Assembly: GCF_946479755.1 (NCBI RefSeq)
Contig: NZ_CAMLHC010000029.1
Coordinates: 1-64,000, forward strand
Reading direction: 5' to 3'
DNA length: 64,000 bases
Origin: an uncultured Chitinophaga sp.
GTDB lineage: Bacteria; Bacteroidota; Bacteroidia; Chitinophagales; Chitinophagaceae
A program made the translations under genes and the position numbers. Below the pieces are notes generated by a model that saw only the letters and a program-made list of their open reading frames with translations, was not told the DNA's origin and searched no databases. Positions 44,258-53,690 of this stretch are shown piece after piece. Position 1 is the first letter of the stretch. Each line of letters starts with the position of its first letter.

Positions 44258-45793
44258 CTATTTAAGTCTGGGGTTAACGTCTTCCTGCGCCTGCGGGATG
44301 GGGATGTATTCGCTCTGCCCCTTTACAAAGCCCGGCAGTACGGAGGCTGCCTGATCGGTCCTCACCAGGTCGTTGAACCGTTCGCCCCACCATTCGCAAA
44401 TCAACTCAGCATGACGCTCGTCCAGCACTTGTTGCAGGCTAACATTGGCGATAGATGCCAGCTTCACCCGGTTTCTGACCAGGTTGACGGGCGCGTCGCC
44501 GTTTTGTCCTTTACGGATTTTGGCTTCCGCATTCATGAGCAGCACCTCTGCATAACGCATAATACGCACGTTATTGTTGGCGCCATAATAATCGATCCTG
44601 CCGGGTGTCATCTGGGAACGGGGCGTATAGGCTTTTCCGTTAAAGTATTTCTTCCTGGACCCGTTGCCGGAGATGGTATCACCATCAGGTGTTACGGAAT
44701 AAGTGCCGGGAGCACCGTTCACCCCACAATACTGGATCGTGGTTTTCAACCGGATACTGTCCTTACGGGAGGTCAGGAAATCGACCGCCTTCTGGGTGGG
44801 CACCATCCAACCCGGGCCGGTGATGACAGGGCTGTAGGTATTTTCAGGCCCCTGGAAGAAAAAGAAATTTCCCCATTCTTCGCCGGGACCACCGGAGATA
44901 ACGATGTCGCCGGTAGATTTGCCGAAATCGGAATATTGTAATTCCAGGATGGATTCATCGCATAACTTACCCGGCTTTTTAAACAGCTGGTAGTAATCGC
45001 TGAACAACGAAAATTTACCGCTGTTCACGATCTGGTTGGTACAATCCAGCACCACGTCCCAATAAGGGCTGCCATTGTTATTTCCCGCCAGGTCCATGGC
45101 AGCTTTTGCCTTCAGCGTCAGCGCCGTGTATTTTGTTACCGAGCCGATATGGCTGGCGGCATTGGGACGGGCATCTTCCAGGTTGGCAATACAGAAATCC
45201 ATTTCGGAGATGATATGTTTCTTTACGTCTTCCACGCTGCTTTTGCTGGCTTCGCCGAAGCTGGCAGGGTCGTTACTTTCTATGCCGAGGATAGGGACCG
45301 CGCCATACGTCCTGCAAAGCCAGAAGTGCGCCAGCGCTCTATAGAAGCGGACTTCCGCCTGATACCTGGTCAGCAGTTTCATCTTTTCCGCATCGTTAGC
45401 GGGAATGTTTTTACCGAATTTGTCCAGTTCGGCCAGGGCGCTGTTCGATGCCAGCACCACGGCATACATGCTGATCCACATATCGTTGATGCCCCAGTAA
45501 CTTTTTACGGTCACATCACTTTTGAAGTTATGGATGGACACCTGCCCGGCGTCGTCGTTGCCCGGCGCCACATCGTCGCTGTGCGCAGACCGGATGGCGA
45601 CGCTGATCCATTTGGCAAAAGTGCCGCTGGCGGCCGTTCTGTACACGCCCGACACCGGCTGGTACATCAGTGATAAATCAGCGTAGTTGATATTGGAAGA
45701 TTGCGCCTGGTTTTCCTGCGGGCGGTCTAAAAATTTGGAACAGCCCGTAGCGATCAACAGGACCAGGAAAGAAATGGATATATAGCTTCTCAT
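44258..45793 (-). CDS. SusD/RagB-family lipoprotein (locus 3)
   Basis: A 511-aa surface lipoprotein with lipobox C18 (LIATGC). It has SusD-type features: WISMYAVVLASNSALAELDKF, VRFYRALAHFWLCRTYGAVPI, and the C-terminal RYAEVLLMNAEAKIRKGQNG and LDERHAELICEWWGERFNDLVRTD. It lies between SusC (32 bases) and GH16. It should bind beta-glucan fragments and close the SusC channel. Confidence 0.95.
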   Translation of the reverse strand: MRSYISISFLVLLIATGCSKFLDRPQENQAQSSNINYADLSLMYQPVSGVYRTAASGTFAKWISVAIRSAHSDDVAPGNDDAGQVSIHNFKSDVTVKSYWGINDMWISMYAVVLASNSALAELDKFGKNIPANDAEKMKLLTRYQAEVRFYRALAHFWLCRTYGAVPILGIESNDPASFGEASKSSVEDVKKHIISEMDFCIANLEDARPNAASHIGSVTKYTALTLKAKAAMDLAGNNNGSPYWDVVLDCTNQIVNSGKFSLFSDYYQLFKKPGKLCDESILELQYSDFGKSTGDIVISGGPGEEWGNFFFFQGPENTYSPVITGPGWMVPTQKAVDFLTSRKDSIRLKTTIQYCGVNGAPGTYSVTPDGDTISGNGSRKKYFNGKAYTPRSQMTPGRIDYYGANNNVRIMRYAEVLLMNAEAKIRKGQNGDAPVNLVRNRVKLASIANVSLQQVLDERHAELICEWWGERFNDLVRTDQAASVLPGFVKGQSEYIPIPQAQEDVNPRLK

Positions 45794-45825
45794 GATTTCA
45801 TTTTTTGTTGACTGGAAACATTTCC

Positions 45826-48800
45826 TTAAAAAGTAGCGGTAACGCCTAAACTGTAAGTAGATGAAACCGGGTACACATTGGCATCATAACCGGAAACAGA
45901 AGCGCCATTGCCGGTATAAGTACCTACTTCCGGCGTAAAGCCATTGTACCGGGTAAACATAAACGGCCTGTCGGCAGTAGCAAATACCCGCATACCGATG
46001 GGTGACTGTTTACCTACCTTAAAGTTATAACCCAGCTGTATATTCTGTACCCGCAGATAAGCGCCGCTCTCTACAAAGAAAGAGTTGCTTACTTTAAACC
46101 ATCCCTGTCCCAGTGCATACGCAGAAGGGTAAGCATTCGTGGAGCCGGGACCGGTCCAGAGATTGCTGGCAAATTTTTCATCGATGTTTAAAGAAGTGGA
46201 TGCTTTGTACAGCCTGCCCCTGTTCAGATTGAATATTTTATTGCCGGATACGCCCTGGAAAGCAATGCTGAAATCAAATTGTTTATAGTTCAGCGCGATG
46301 TTAAAACCGTAAGTGAATTTAGGGAGATAGCTGCCCATATTGATACGGTCTTTATCATCGAGCACGCCGTCGCCGTTCTGATCTTTGTATTTCGGGAAAC
46401 CGGGAACAATAGGCGATGAGGCGCCCTGGTTGTAATGTTTTGCTATCGGGTCGCCATCGATCTCCTGTTGTGTTTGATAAACACCGGTGAACTCATAGCC
46501 GTAGAAATAATTGATAGGCTCTCCTACCAGAATCCGGTTGGGGAATTCTGCTGTCCATTCAGGGAAGCCGCTCGTAGAGCTGGGCAACGTACCTAAACTG
46601 GTGACCTTGTTTTTCAACGTGGACACGTTGCCACCGATCTGGTATCCTACCTGGCCGATTTTATCACTCCAGTTCAGGGCGATGTCCCAGCCGCTGTTCA
46701 CCATATCCGCCCAGTTGCCATACACGGTGCGGTAAGTAAAGGAGAACGGCCGGTAGAAAGCGGCCTTGGTGGTTTTCCTGTTGTAATAGTCCACAGAGCC
46801 TTTTAATTTGCCCTTAAACATTTCAAAATCGATACCACCGTCCCACTCTGTCACCACTTCCCAGGTGACATCTGTGAAGAACCGGTCCACGGTATAACCC
46901 GGTACGTACAGTCCGTTAGCACCGGCAGTACTGCCAAAGACCGCGGAATTGTTGTTACCGGTTTTCACGATGGCATAGCCGGCGTTGCTGTTTACCCCGT
47001 CATTGCCAAGCTGTCCCCAGCTGCCCCTGAGTTTTAAGAAATCAAATATTTTCTGGTTCTTCATAAAAGCCTCCCTGCTCAGTACCCATCCCAGGCCTAC
47101 AGAAGGGAAATAGCCCCATTTGGTCTGGTACTTGGAGCTGCCGTCAGCGCGGAAGGTGGCCGTAAGCAGGTATTTATTATCAAAGTCGTAGGTAGCGCGG
47201 GTAAAATAAGAAAGTCCTGCGTTGCGGGTACCGTTCTCTCCATAGTAAGTAGCACTGGAGGTATACTGACCGGTATACCAGGATTCTTCCACGTTGGGAA
47301 CATTATCGGCTTCGGTCCGTGTCTGACGCCAGCGTTCTTCTCTTGTGGACTGCCCCAGCAACAGGCTCCAGTGATGGGCGCCTTTACCGTCTTTATACGT
47401 CAGGAGGTTATCGAGTATGTAATTGGTGGTGCGCTCCTGGATGGAGGTGAGATGGGATACCGTGGAACCGGCGCCGGGGCCCAGGTTCATCTCCGGCCGG
47501 TATTTTGTGCCCAGCAGGGAACCATATACCTGGCTCAACTGTGACCGGAAGGTGATTTTATTTTCCCAGAAGCCAGCCTCTGCATATAAGGTCGGTAAAA
47601 TCTGGAATGCCTTTGACCGGTCATAGTTATAATAGGCGGAGGCCATCGGGTTCTTATCGTCAGACCTGCCTATCACCGAAGGAGCGGTGAATTTCACCGG
47701 GAAAGCGTTGACGTTGGTGCTGTCATACACCGGGAACAACGGCGAGGCCGTATAAGCGTCCAGGAAAGCGGCACTATTAGGGTTGAAAGTGACGGAGTTA
47801 TTAAAGATGGCGGAGAAGCCTACTTTCAGCCAGGGGAAAGCCCGGGCTTCCAGCTGCAGCCGTCCGTTGTATCTTTTGAAATTGTTCAGCGCATTTAAAA
47901 TACCATTCTGGTAAGTGTAGTTGAGCCCCATCGAGTAGGTGATCTTCTCACTTCCGCCCTGTACATCAATGCCGTGGTTGGTCAGCATCGCGCTTTTTCT
48001 TAGTATCACATCGTACCAATCCGTGCTGGTGGTCGGATTCAGGCCGCTGCCCCCGTATTTTTGGGAAGATAACAACACAGTGCCGCTGTCAGCTACCGAT
48101 CCCCGTTGCAGGGAAAAAGAAGTGTATTGCTGACCGTTGGCCATTTTCAACACATTTGTCGGCTTCTGTATGCCCACATACCCCGTGTAGGTGACGCGGG
48201 TCTTCATATTCGTTTTCCCTTTTTTGGTGGTGATCAGCACTACGCCGTTGGCCGCACGCACGCCATAGATGGCGGCGCCCGACGCATCCTTCAGGATGGA
48301 CATATCAGCAATATCGTTCGGATTCAGAAAACTGATGTCGTTCACAAACATACCGTCCACCACGTATAGCGGATTTTCATTATTAAACGAACCTACCCCC
48401 CTGATGCGCACATTGGGAGAGCTGCCCGGGGCGCCGCTGCTAACGACCTGTACACCGGGAACACTTCCCTGCAGCGCTTCCATAGGCGTGGCGGTGGTCC
48501 GCTTCAGCATATTTTCTGTGTTTACCGTAGTGATCGGGGCGGTAAGGTCTCCTTTTTTCTGCGTACCATAACCCACTACTATCACCTCATCCAGTTTGGT
48601 CCTGGAGGGCTCCAGCTGAACATTGATTACGGTGCCGGTAATGGCGACCACCTGCCTGTTAAAACCTATTGCCGACACAACAATAGAGTCTGCGCCCGGA
48701 GGCACGGACAGCGTAAATCCCCCTGCTTCATTCGTGGAGGTACCGATTACCGTACCTTTTACACCAACAGAAGCGCCAATGACTGCTGCATTTTTGTCAT

Positions 48801-48903
48801 CCGTCACGGTGCCTTTTACAATTTTGTTTTGGGCGTTGGCAGTAAAATGGACGATAACAGGCAGTACAAGGAGGAGAAAAATTCTGGAGAACTTTTTTTT
48901 CAT
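45826..48903 (-). CDS. SusC/RagA-family TonB-linked transporter (locus 3)
   Basis: A 1025-aa outer-membrane importer. The signal peptide (1-24, ending ANAQ) is followed by a carboxypeptidase-like domain (VKGTVTDDKNAAVIGASVGVKG). The plug has VIVVGYGTQKKGDLTAPI, VRIRGVGSFNNENPLYVVDG and ILKDASGAAIYGVRAANGVVLITTK. It has no STN domain. The gene heads locus 3 and is divergent from the membrane-bound LuxR-type regulator. A TACTTTTG element lies 52-59 bases upstream of its start. It should import the oligosaccharides cut by the GH16 enzyme. Confidence 0.95.
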   Translation of the reverse strand: MKKKFSRIFLLLVLPVIVHFTANAQNKIVKGTVTDDKNAAVIGASVGVKGTVIGTSTNEAGGFTLSVPPGADSIVVSAIGFNRQVVAITGTVINVQLEPSRTKLDEVIVVGYGTQKKGDLTAPITTVNTENMLKRTTATPMEALQGSVPGVQVVSSGAPGSSPNVRIRGVGSFNNENPLYVVDGMFVNDISFLNPNDIADMSILKDASGAAIYGVRAANGVVLITTKKGKTNMKTRVTYTGYVGIQKPTNVLKMANGQQYTSFSLQRGSVADSGTVLLSSQKYGGSGLNPTTSTDWYDVILRKSAMLTNHGIDVQGGSEKITYSMGLNYTYQNGILNALNNFKRYNGRLQLEARAFPWLKVGFSAIFNNSVTFNPNSAAFLDAYTASPLFPVYDSTNVNAFPVKFTAPSVIGRSDDKNPMASAYYNYDRSKAFQILPTLYAEAGFWENKITFRSQLSQVYGSLLGTKYRPEMNLGPGAGSTVSHLTSIQERTTNYILDNLLTYKDGKGAHHWSLLLGQSTREERWRQTRTEADNVPNVEESWYTGQYTSSATYYGENGTRNAGLSYFTRATYDFDNKYLLTATFRADGSSKYQTKWGYFPSVGLGWVLSREAFMKNQKIFDFLKLRGSWGQLGNDGVNSNAGYAIVKTGNNNSAVFGSTAGANGLYVPGYTVDRFFTDVTWEVVTEWDGGIDFEMFKGKLKGSVDYYNRKTTKAAFYRPFSFTYRTVYGNWADMVNSGWDIALNWSDKIGQVGYQIGGNVSTLKNKVTSLGTLPSSTSGFPEWTAEFPNRILVGEPINYFYGYEFTGVYQTQQEIDGDPIAKHYNQGASSPIVPGFPKYKDQNGDGVLDDKDRINMGSYLPKFTYGFNIALNYKQFDFSIAFQGVSGNKIFNLNRGRLYKASTSLNIDEKFASNLWTGPGSTNAYPSAYALGQGWFKVSNSFFVESGAYLRVQNIQLGYNFKVGKQSPIGMRVFATADRPFMFTRYNGFTPEVGTYTGNGASVSGYDANVYPVSSTYSLGVTATF

Positions 48904-48954
48904 ACGTAAAATTTAAATTTTGGCTTCATTCCTGAAATGTGGATCGTGGAAAAA

Positions 48955-48962
48955 CAAAAGTA
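48955..48962 (-). promoter_or_regulatory. Candidate -7 element for locus 3 susC
   Basis: The minus strand reads TACTTTTG, an exact TAnnTTTG match giving a leader of about 45 bases. No perfect -33 TTTG is visible, which suits an activator-dependent promoter. Confidence 0.45.
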
Positions 48963-49087
48963 GGGCAGCCCGTCAGAAAACAGGAGGAAAACACTACTTC
49001 ATTACTACGTCTTATCCCGTAATTCTCTATTTTTATGGGCAAACGGACTACTACAATACTACTACATCCACGTGTGGGGGCTCATAT

Positions 49088-51961
49088 ATGAATAAGATAC
49101 TGCTTAATATCCTGTTGCTTTGGGGGCTGTTGTCAACTGACGGTCATGCTGTTTACGCGCAAAACGGAACCGGCATTCCTGCTGTTATCAACTACACAAA
49201 ATTTGACTATCACAGCGGCAGCCAGAACTGGGACATCGGGCAGGACAAACAAAAAGTCATGTATTTTGCCAACAACGAGGGTTTGTTGAGCTTCGACGGC
49301 AGTCACTGGAAATTGTACCCGCTGCCTAATAATACCGTTATATGGTGCCTCGCCATCAACGACGACGGGAAAATTTACGTGGGCGGCCAGGATGAAATAG
49401 GGTACTTCTCTCCCGGCCTCAATGGTATTTTGACCTATACCTCCCTCAAAAACAAAATTCCGCAGGCCCATCAGCGATTTGCCGATGTATGGCATATCGC
49501 CTTCCTGGGCAACAGGGTTTTCTTCCAGGCCCATGACCGTATCTTTGAATATAACGGTCAGTCCGTTCGCGTTCACCTGCCCGGCTCCCAATGGACGTTT
49601 ATGGCACGCGCCGGCGACCGGATCTACGCCGCTGACCGCAATGCCGGTATGCTCCAGCTGAATGATTCCCAATGGACGCCTGTTCATGAAGGTAAAAAAC
49701 TGGCAGGTGTGCTCATCGCCGGTATGTTCCAAATGAGAAAAGATAGTATTTTCATCATCACGAGGACAAACGGCACTTTTTTATTACAAAATGGCACCAT
49801 CGTACTGCAACAAAACAATCCGCAACACGATCTGTATATCAATTCCGCCACGAAAATAAATGATGATGAATTTGTCATGGCTTCCTCCGCCGGTGGTTGC
49901 CTGGTAGTGAATATCAAAAATAAACGGTGCGAGCATTTTTCTGATGAACAGGGCCTTCAGAATAATAATGCCCTCAGCGTGTTTATGGATGCTGATAAAA
50001 ATCTGTGGACAGGTCTTAACAGTGGCATCAGTTATATCAATTACAATTCCGCCATCCGGTACCTCCGGATCGGCAAAGCCAATAACCTGCCCACTTACAC
50101 CACACGGATTTTCCATAACAGGTTATATGTGGGTACGTCCAACGGGTTATACAGTGCCGCGTTACCAGATAGCAACACCACTCATCTCACCCAAAATAAC
50201 TTCGCACTGGTAAAAAACACGGAAAACCGCGAAGCCTGGAACCTCCAGGAGATCAATGGCCAGCTGCTGTTTGGCAATGACATCGGCAGTTACGACATAC
50301 AGGGAAACGATGCCCGGCTGATTTCCGGTGGCGACGGCAGCTGGTATTTCCTGCCTCTGTCGTCAGTCTATCCGGTGCAGGATATCGTTGTCGGCACCTA
50401 TAACGGTCTGAAACGGCTTCGTTTTGAAGACAACCGCTTCAGGGACGAAGGTAAAATAGAAGGCGTTCCCGACTCTTACCGTTTTATGGCACAGGACAAC
50501 AACGGCGATATCTGGGCCTCCCATCCCTACCGCGGCATTTACCGTTTCAGTTTATCGCCGGACAAAAAGAAATATACCACGCACCTGTACACCACGGGTG
50601 ACGGACTGCCATCGGCTTTAAACAATTTTGTTTTCAAAATAAAAGGCAGGGTGCTGTATGCCACCACCAGCGGGCTTTATGAGTTTGATGCCCACACTAA
50701 CCGGTTTTCCCCTTCCCGCTTTTTGTCTGCTGTTTTCGGGAAGATTAAAATGCTGTACCTCACCGAAGACAATGAAGGGAATGTATGGTTCTGCAACGAA
50801 AAAGGGACAGGCATGGTGCATTTCTCCCCGGCCGACGGCGTTAGCCAGCCCAGGGTTATCTATTTCCCCGAGCTGGCGGGTCAACTCCTATCCAGGTTTG
50901 AGAACATCTACCCCTACAACCGGGAAAACATCTTTATCGGCTCAGAAAAAGGGCTGATACATCTTGATTATAAAAAATATGCAGCAGTCCAACCCGGCGT
51001 CACGGTCCGCCTGGGAGTGGTTAAAACCACCGGAAAATCCGACAGCACCATTTATGGCGGCTACCAGGACAAACGCAGCGGGGAAATACCCTCCTTGTCA
51101 TCCGCCTACAATGCCTTTCATTTTGAGTACAGCGCACCGGCATATGAATCCCACAAGCATATTGAATACAGCTATCAGCTGGAAGGATACGACCGTGAAT
51201 GGTCTTCCTGGGATACTAAAACGGAAAAAGACTACACCAACCTGTCCAACGGCACCTATACCTTCAGGGTAAAAGCCCGCGACAACCAGCAACATGAATC
51301 AACCGTAATGTCTTACCGCTTTGTCATAAAAGCTCCCTGGTACAAAACCATCTGGGCCATCCTGGGATACCTGGCCCTTTTCGCCGGCCTGGTGTACCGG
51401 ATACAAAAACGCCAGCAGCATAAACTGCTGCGGCAGCAGCAAAAGTTCGAGGAAGAACAGAAAAGGCTCAAATACATTCATCACCTTGAGCTGGAGAAAA
51501 ATGAAAAAGAGATCATCAAGCTGCAAAATGAGAAATTAGCCCAGGAGGTGCTGCTACAGAAGAAAGAACTGGCCAATACCAGCATGCACCTGATGGAGAA
51601 AGCGGATACCCTGACAAAAATCAAAGAAAAGGTATCGCGGCTCAACAGCGAAGATGACATTAAAAGCATTACGGACCTGATCAGGGATACCGAAAAAATC
51701 AATGCCAACTGGGACCAGTTTGCAGCGCATTTTGATGAGTTGAACGATGGCTTTCTGAACAAGCTGAAAAAAGAATATCCGCAGCTGACCAAAACGGATT
51801 TAAAAATGTGTACCTATATCAAACTGAATTTAACGACCAAGGAAGTGTCCCAGCTGCTCAATATCACTGTGCGGGGCGTGGAAGTGAGCCGGTACCGGAT
51901 CAGGAAGAAGATCGGGTTACCGACGGAGCAGTCGTTGGGTAATTTCTTAAATCGGATTTGA
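49088..51961 (+). CDS. Membrane-spanning propeller/Y_Y_Y/LuxR-HTH regulator of locus 3
   Basis: A 957-aa regulator. The ATG at 49088 gives a signal peptide (1-24, ending YAQ); the open frame begins earlier but that part has no signal. Residues about 30-640 are two-component-regulator propeller repeats (LLSFDGSHWKLYPLPNN, NLWTGLNSGISYINYNS, NGDIWASHPYRGIYRF). A Y_Y_Y domain is at about 675-748, a membrane helix at about 752-772, a long coiled coil to about 890, and a LuxR-type HTH at about 897-957 (TTKEVSQLLNITVRGVEVSRYRIRKKI). Histidine kinase and receiver domains are absent, so it is a one-component sensor that would activate DNA directly from the membrane. It is divergent from SusC. Confidence 0.9.
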   Translation: MNKILLNILLLWGLLSTDGHAVYAQNGTGIPAVINYTKFDYHSGSQNWDIGQDKQKVMYFANNEGLLSFDGSHWKLYPLPNNTVIWCLAINDDGKIYVGGQDEIGYFSPGLNGILTYTSLKNKIPQAHQRFADVWHIAFLGNRVFFQAHDRIFEYNGQSVRVHLPGSQWTFMARAGDRIYAADRNAGMLQLNDSQWTPVHEGKKLAGVLIAGMFQMRKDSIFIITRTNGTFLLQNGTIVLQQNNPQHDLYINSATKINDDEFVMASSAGGCLVVNIKNKRCEHFSDEQGLQNNNALSVFMDADKNLWTGLNSGISYINYNSAIRYLRIGKANNLPTYTTRIFHNRLYVGTSNGLYSAALPDSNTTHLTQNNFALVKNTENREAWNLQEINGQLLFGNDIGSYDIQGNDARLISGGDGSWYFLPLSSVYPVQDIVVGTYNGLKRLRFEDNRFRDEGKIEGVPDSYRFMAQDNNGDIWASHPYRGIYRFSLSPDKKKYTTHLYTTGDGLPSALNNFVFKIKGRVLYATTSGLYEFDAHTNRFSPSRFLSAVFGKIKMLYLTEDNEGNVWFCNEKGTGMVHFSPADGVSQPRVIYFPELAGQLLSRFENIYPYNRENIFIGSEKGLIHLDYKKYAAVQPGVTVRLGVVKTTGKSDSTIYGGYQDKRSGEIPSLSSAYNAFHFEYSAPAYESHKHIEYSYQLEGYDREWSSWDTKTEKDYTNLSNGTYTFRVKARDNQQHESTVMSYRFVIKAPWYKTIWAILGYLALFAGLVYRIQKRQQHKLLRQQQKFEEEQKRLKYIHHLELEKNEKEIIKLQNEKLAQEVLLQKKELANTSMHLMEKADTLTKIKEKVSRLNSEDDIKSITDLIRDTEKINANWDQFAAHFDELNDGFLNKLKKEYPQLTKTDLKMCTYIKLNLTTKEVSQLLNITVRGVEVSRYRIRKKIGLPTEQSLGNFLNRI

Positions 51962-52015
51962 AGCGGGTCTGGCTTCTAATAATAATTCAGCCGGTGCATT
52001 ACCAAATATAACCAA

Positions 52016-52050
52016 AAGAGCCGCGCCTTTTACAGGCACGGCTCTTTCTT
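52016..52050. terminator. Bidirectional intrinsic terminator
   Basis: A 12-bp stem with one mismatch (52016-52027 with 52035-52046) around a 7-base loop, with a T-rich tail on the plus strand and AAAA on the other side. It lies between the convergent regulator (stop 51961) and thioredoxin-like gene (stop 52072) and can serve both. Confidence 0.7.
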
Positions 52051-52071
52051 TACTTTTATACCAGATGGACC

Positions 52072-53295
52072 TTAGTTCCAGTATTTCTCGCCTTTTTTCA
52101 TTTTCTCCAGGGTAGACTCATAGTTCTTTTTCTCGTCTCCTTCTGCCTTGTTCATGGCTTTCTCTTCCCAGGCCAGCGCTTCTGCTTTTTTACCGGCTTT
52201 GTACAGCAGGTTAGCATAAGTATCCATGAAAGCGGGATACTCATTGTCTTTGAAAGAGCGTTTGCTCCATTCCAGCGCCTGTTCTATGCATTTCTGATCG
52301 TTGCATTTTTCGAAGATGGTCCATGCATATTCGTTCAATGACTGTGCGTCTGCTTTATGACCATATTTTTTCATATAGGCGACAATGTTAGCCACTGCGT
52401 TGTCACCATCTTTTACATAGCTGTAATACTGTATTTTGGTTTTCAGTATCAGCTCTTCCGCAATGGTGGGATATTTGGCTTTCACATTTTTTTCGATACC
52501 TGCCCAGTCCGGCGCGCCTTCTTTAGGCCGCAGTTTAGAGAACACTTCTTCTTTGGCGGCGATCTCCATTACTTTCGCTTCTGCTTTACCGGCGCCCAGT
52601 ACTTTATTCACTTTATCCGCATGATGCAGGAACATATCAAAACCAGGGTCTTTTGAGCTCTGGGTGAATTTCTCTACAAAGTCAATATTAACAGGAGTAT
52701 ACAGGTCTTTTTGCTGGCTGATGTATTCTTTGGCCACGGCGTTGGCGTTGGCCTGATCATATTTATCCAGGGCGAGCAGGGCCAGTTGACGCAGGAACGC
52801 GGTATCTTTCTGACCGTTTTTATATTTCGCCAGCTGCGGATAATATTGTTTGGAGGGCTCCAGGGAAGCAGCACATCTTTCGATGAAGCGATCCGCATCG
52901 GCGCCGCCTACCTGGCGGTCAACGATCTGGCCGTCTGGTCCAAACACGAGGAAAGTAGGATAAGCACGGATCGTGTAATCCTTGTCTATCTGCTCCGCAT
53001 CGGCATACCATTTTTTCACGTCTTCCCCATCCTTATCGGTTTTGTCCATCTGCACCTTTACGTTGAGGTACTTATCATTCATAAAGTTCCCTACTTTTTC
53101 CTGTGGGAAAATGTTGGCAGACATGTATTTGCAGGGCCCGCACCAGGTGGTGTAGCAGTCTACAAAAATGTACTTGTTCTCTGCTTTGGCCTTGGCTTTG
53201 ATTTCAGCCCAGGAGCCATGCTCGAAATGCATGCCTTTGTCCTGTGCCATAGCCATCATTGGTAAAAAGGCGGCTAACAACAGTAATTTTTTCAT
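52072..53295 (-). CDS. Exported thioredoxin-fold protein with helical repeat tail
   Basis: A 407-aa protein; the ATG at 53295 starts a signal peptide (1-18, MAQ). A thioredoxin fold follows, with WCGPC at 51-55 and a downstream cis-Pro region in YTIRAYPTFLVF. The remaining 270 or so residues are alpha-helical and resemble TPR-like repeats, including the final AFMDTYANLLYKAGKKAEALAWEEKAM. In the periplasm it would catalyse disulphide exchange or assist folding. Monocistronic, with a shared terminator after it. The binding partner for the helical tail is unknown. Confidence 0.88.
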   Translation of the reverse strand: MKKLLLLAAFLPMMAMAQDKGMHFEHGSWAEIKAKAKAENKYIFVDCYTTWCGPCKYMSANIFPQEKVGNFMNDKYLNVKVQMDKTDKDGEDVKKWYADAEQIDKDYTIRAYPTFLVFGPDGQIVDRQVGGADADRFIERCAASLEPSKQYYPQLAKYKNGQKDTAFLRQLALLALDKYDQANANAVAKEYISQQKDLYTPVNIDFVEKFTQSSKDPGFDMFLHHADKVNKVLGAGKAEAKVMEIAAKEEVFSKLRPKEGAPDWAGIEKNVKAKYPTIAEELILKTKIQYYSYVKDGDNAVANIVAYMKKYGHKADAQSLNEYAWTIFEKCNDQKCIEQALEWSKRSFKDNEYPAFMDTYANLLYKAGKKAEALAWEEKAMNKAEGDEKKNYESTLEKMKKGEKYWN

Positions 53296-53322
53296 AATGT
53301 GTTGGTTTAAGTTATACTCCAA

Positions 53323-53645
53323 TTTAAGGGAATTTCATATATGGCAAGGGGTTATATCACATATTCTTATCTAGTAGAAACAAAGCGCATTTGCCTGGCA
53401 AGGCTTTATTTTCCTGTTTTTATGGTGTTAAAAATCCATCACATGTAAAGAACAACCGGTTTACCAGGTGAACCATCGTCTGCGTACAGGAAAATTCTTG
53501 TCAAGCGCGCCATGACACCCGATCACAGCAGTAGTAAGATGACGCACGCTCCTCACCGCCAGCGGAAATTATCCAGACAAAAATATTTCTGTATCTCCGC
53601 GCCACCGCTTCATTTTTTGGTACACATTTTACACTACACTTGCGC
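53323..53645. other. Intergenic region between divergent thioredoxin-like and lipoprotein genes
   Basis: No gene supported. It carries the upstream regions of both flanking genes; no clear TAnnTTTG element was seen on either strand. It ends at the orphan terminator (53646-53669), so a short plus-strand RNA may begin here. Confidence 0.4.
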
Positions 53646-53669
53646 AGGCATTTTTAAAATGCCTTTTTT
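53646..53669 (+). terminator. Orphan intrinsic terminator or attenuator before the lipoprotein gene
   Basis: A perfect 8-bp stem (53646-53653 with 53657-53664), a 3-base loop and TTTTT directly after it, all upstream of the ATG at 53691. No plus-strand gene ends before it. It could end a short non-coding RNA from 53323-53645 or act as a transcriptional attenuator. Confidence 0.6.
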
Positions 53670-53690
53670 CTCACATAATCGTTAAACGAA

